A DNA stretch of 8,126 nt from Acidimicrobiaceae bacterium. Its GTDB lineage: Bacteria; Actinomycetota; Acidimicrobiia; Acidimicrobiales; RAAP-2. Every line of letters starts with the position of its first letter. The stretch's first letter is position 1. Below are positions 6,509-8,126 of the stretch, in pieces. Under the pieces are notes generated by a model, which saw only the letters and a list, made by a program, of their open reading frames with translations, was not told the origin of the DNA and made no database searches. The translations under genes and the position numbers were made by a program. The stretch covers positions 1 to 8,126 of the forward strand of contig PMAL01000188.1 of NCBI GenBank assembly GCA_003152555.1, written 5' to 3'.

Positions 6509-7684
6509 ATGGCGTCGATTGCGTTAGAGAGAGTTACAAAAATTTATCCGAACGGCTTTGAAGCGGTGCACGAACTGGACCTCAACGTCGCGGACGGTGA
6601 GTTCATGGTCATCGTAGGACCCTCCGGTTGCGGAAAGACAACCGCACTGCGCATGGTGGCTGGCCTGGAGGAAATCACCTCGGGACGTCTAAAAATCGGA
6701 GATCGCGTCGTGAACCACGTGACCTCGAAGGACCGCGACATCGCGATGGTGTTTCAGAACTACGCGCTCTACCCACACATGACGGTGGGTGAGAACATCG
6801 GATTTTCGCTGGGACTACGCAACATCTCCAAGGGCGACATCAAGGCGAAAGTCGCCGAAGCGGCAACGATGCTGGGCTTGACTCCGTATCTCAATCGAAA
6901 GCCCGGACAACTGTCGGGCGGTCAGCGCCAACGCGTCGCCATGGGTCGCGCGATCGTGCGCGAACCTTCCGTGTTCTTGATGGATGAGCCCTTGTCGAAC
7001 CTGGACGCGAAGTTGCGCGTACAGATGCGCACCGAGGTCCGTCGAATACAGCGCCGAATTGGCGTCGCAACTTTATATGTCACGCACGACCAAACTGAGG
7101 CCATGACTATGGGTGACCGAGTCGCCGTGATGAGTGCGGGAATATTGCAACAGTGTGACGCGCCTAACAATCTTTATAACAAGCCAAAGAACCTCTTCGT
7201 TGCCGCATTCATTGGATCGCCATCAATGAACCTCTTCGAAGCGACAATTGCGAGCGACGGTCAATCACTTCAACTGGGCTCCCAGAGGGTTGCTCTGAGT
7301 TCGGCGATGCATCAACTTCAACCCGGGCTCGCCAAATTTTTCGGCCAGCAAGTGGTTGTTGGTATTCGCGCCGAGGACCTTCCGTTGGCCGAAGGTGATG
7401 CCGCTCACGGTCCCACGCTGTCTGGAGAGGTAGAAGCAGTCGAGGAGCTCGGATCCGAACTGCTGGTGCACTTTTCGGTTGACGCCACACGTTTTGTGCC
7501 CGAAACGGTGACCGACGAATCGTCCGACGACTTCGTGGCGCAGGTTCCAATCAATATCGCCGGTGAAGGAATTGCCCGCGTGCAGCCGCGAGCCAAGGTG
7601 AAAGTGGGGGATCGGGCCCAATTTGCCGTCTATTCAGAAAGGATTCAGTTTTTTGATGCCGTGAGTCACAACGCAATCGGCTAG
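6509..7684 (+). CDS. ABC sugar transporter ATP-binding protein (MalK/UgpC type)
   Basis: This 391-residue protein is a CUT1-type importer ATPase that powers sugar uptake at the inner face of the membrane. The nucleotide-binding domain has Walker A GPSGCGKT (37-44), Q-loop Gln83 (VFQNYALYPHM), signature LSGGQ (135-139), Walker B VFLMDE with Glu160 (155-160), D-loop SNLD (163-166) and switch His193 (YVTHDQ). Residues from about 235 onward form the TOBE/MOP-type regulatory tail found in MalK, UgpC and MsmK; GIRAEDL and the final FAVYSERIQFFD segment fit that. TAA at 6500 blocks any upstream extension beyond CTG 6503, so ATG 6509 is secure. No permease or substrate-binding protein is in the window, so the ATPase may serve a transporter encoded elsewhere. 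Substrate cannot be assigned from the ATPase alone. Confidence 0.95.
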   Translation: MASIALERVTKIYPNGFEAVHELDLNVADGEFMVIVGPSGCGKTTALRMVAGLEEITSGRLKIGDRVVNHVTSKDRDIAMVFQNYALYPHMTVGENIGFSLGLRNISKGDIKAKVAEAATMLGLTPYLNRKPGQLSGGQRQRVAMGRAIVREPSVFLMDEPLSNLDAKLRVQMRTEVRRIQRRIGVATLYVTHDQTEAMTMGDRVAVMSAGILQQCDAPNNLYNKPKNLFVAAFIGSPSMNLFEATIASDGQSLQLGSQRVALSSAMHQLQPGLAKFFGQQVVVGIRAEDLPLAEGDAAHGPTLSGEVEAVEELGSELLVHFSVDATRFVPETVTDESSDDFVAQVPINIAGEGIARVQPRAKVKVGDRAQFAVYSERIQFFDAVSHNAIG

Positions 7685-7908
7685 TTCCCAACTTTTCACT
7701 CCGATTCGCGAACATAATTGTGTCGCTGGGCGAGTAATGGCACTTCGTTAGGAGTCCTCCAGTCACGTTGGTACTTATCCGACCGAGTGAGCCAGATCGA
7801 AGATTCCCCTTTGCGCAACGTGGATGGCTCGTCTCGGCTTGACCGCGCTCATGGGATGCACACCGTTTGCAATTGTCGGATGTCTGTGATAAAAAGTTGG
7901 TCGTGGAC
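7685..7908 (+). other. Intergenic spacer upstream of GntR regulator
   Basis: This 224-nt gap has no gene I can support; the short frame covering 7718-7924 lacks an RBS and family features. No terminator hairpin with a T tract follows the ATPase gene. The last 45 nt become AT-richer and hold the promoter candidate listed separately. Confidence 0.5.
7867..7893 (+). promoter_or_regulatory. Candidate promoter for the GntR regulator
   Basis: TTGCAA (7867-7872) could be a -35 box and GATAAA (7888-7893), preceded by TGT as in an extended -10, could be the -10 box. The spacing is 15 nt, which is short, and each box matches the sigma-70-type consensus at only four of six positions. Transcription would start near 7900, leaving a leader of about 9 nt before ATG 7909. 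This agrees with the absence of a Shine-Dalgarno there, but is only a prediction. Confidence 0.25.
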
Positions 7909-8126
7909 ATGTCTGACAGCCTGACAACCAGTTTGCCTGACGTTTCTGAGCCCACATCACCTTCCTTTGCCCGGATTTCTCGCCACAGCGCCGTGGATGC
8001 GGTAAGGGACCAGTTGACCGCGATGATCGAATCCGGAGAGCTAATGGTTGACGATCAGTTGCCGTCCGAAGCGGAACTTGGTCAAAGTTTCGGTGTGAGC
8101 CGCCCGGTAATTCGTGAGGCACTCGG
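7909..8126 (+). CDS. GntR-family transcriptional regulator (3' truncated)
   Basis: 72 complete codons are visible before the window ends. After an unstructured Ser/Thr/Pro-rich tail (residues 1-22), residues from about 26 to the end form the GntR winged helix-turn-helix: AVDAVRDQLTAMIESGEL followed by LPSEAELGQSFGVSRPVIREAL, in which the SRPVIREAL part is the DNA-recognition helix. The effector-binding domain is outside the window, so the subfamily is unknown; the ALxxL-type ending and sugar-acid context are compatible with FadR-type regulators, which often sense sugar acids. The likely role is control of this catabolic locus or the transporter. ATG 7909 is used; GTG 7903 and TTG 7897 are in frame and also lack a clear RBS. 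A TGTC-T-GACA palindrome covers the start codon. Confidence 0.88.
   Translation, partial: MSDSLTTSLPDVSEPTSPSFARISRHSAVDAVRDQLTAMIESGELMVDDQLPSEAELGQSFGVSRPVIREAL

Noticed and set aside
7718..7924. 68-codon frame upstream of and overlapping the GntR start
   Set aside because: It begins at TTG with no RBS, shows no recognisable features and runs into the regulator in another frame.

Overview
The window is a compact bacterial sugar-catabolism locus with every gene on the + strand. The DNA is moderately GC-rich by eye, genes are tightly packed, and GTG starts are used at least twice (positions 1695 and 3743). This suggests a high-GC bacterium, possibly an actinobacterium; that assignment is weak inference because no rRNA or other marker gene is present.

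Region 1 (1-6321) reads as one operon of six genes, joined by overlaps of 1 or 16 nt or gaps of 2-25 nt. The order is: a SelA/DgaE-like PLP enzyme cut by the window start; a short-chain dehydrogenase (SDR); an enolase-superfamily (mandelate racemase/muconate lactonizing type) dehydratase candidate; an aldose 1-epimerase-like protein; one long ORF joining an SMP-30/gluconolactonase domain to a PfkB-type 2-keto-3-deoxygluconate (KDG) kinase domain; and a KDPG aldolase. Arranged by chemistry these form a near-complete semi-phosphorylative Entner-Doudoroff-type route: anomer exchange, oxidation to an aldonolactone, lactone opening, dehydration to a 2-keto-3-deoxy acid, phosphorylation at C6, and cleavage to pyruvate plus glyceraldehyde 3-phosphate. 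The DgaE-like gene could feed the same KDPG-type intermediate from an amino-sugar acid. The sugar and its stereochemistry cannot be read from the sequence.

Region 2 (6322-6508) is a 187-nt spacer, followed by a MalK/UgpC-type ABC ATPase (6509-7684) with no permease or binding protein in view. Region 3 (7685-7908) is a 224-nt spacer carrying a weak promoter candidate, followed by the start of a GntR-family regulator that runs off the window end.

The points most worth a second look are the lactonase-kinase ORF, where removing one A from an A4 run would restore a conventional two-gene GTGA overlap; the enolase-superfamily protein, whose active site departs from the textbook acid/base residues; and the possible dual entry of an amino-sugar acid and a neutral sugar into one KDPG aldolase. 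I found no CRISPR array, tRNA, rRNA, transposase or phage gene.
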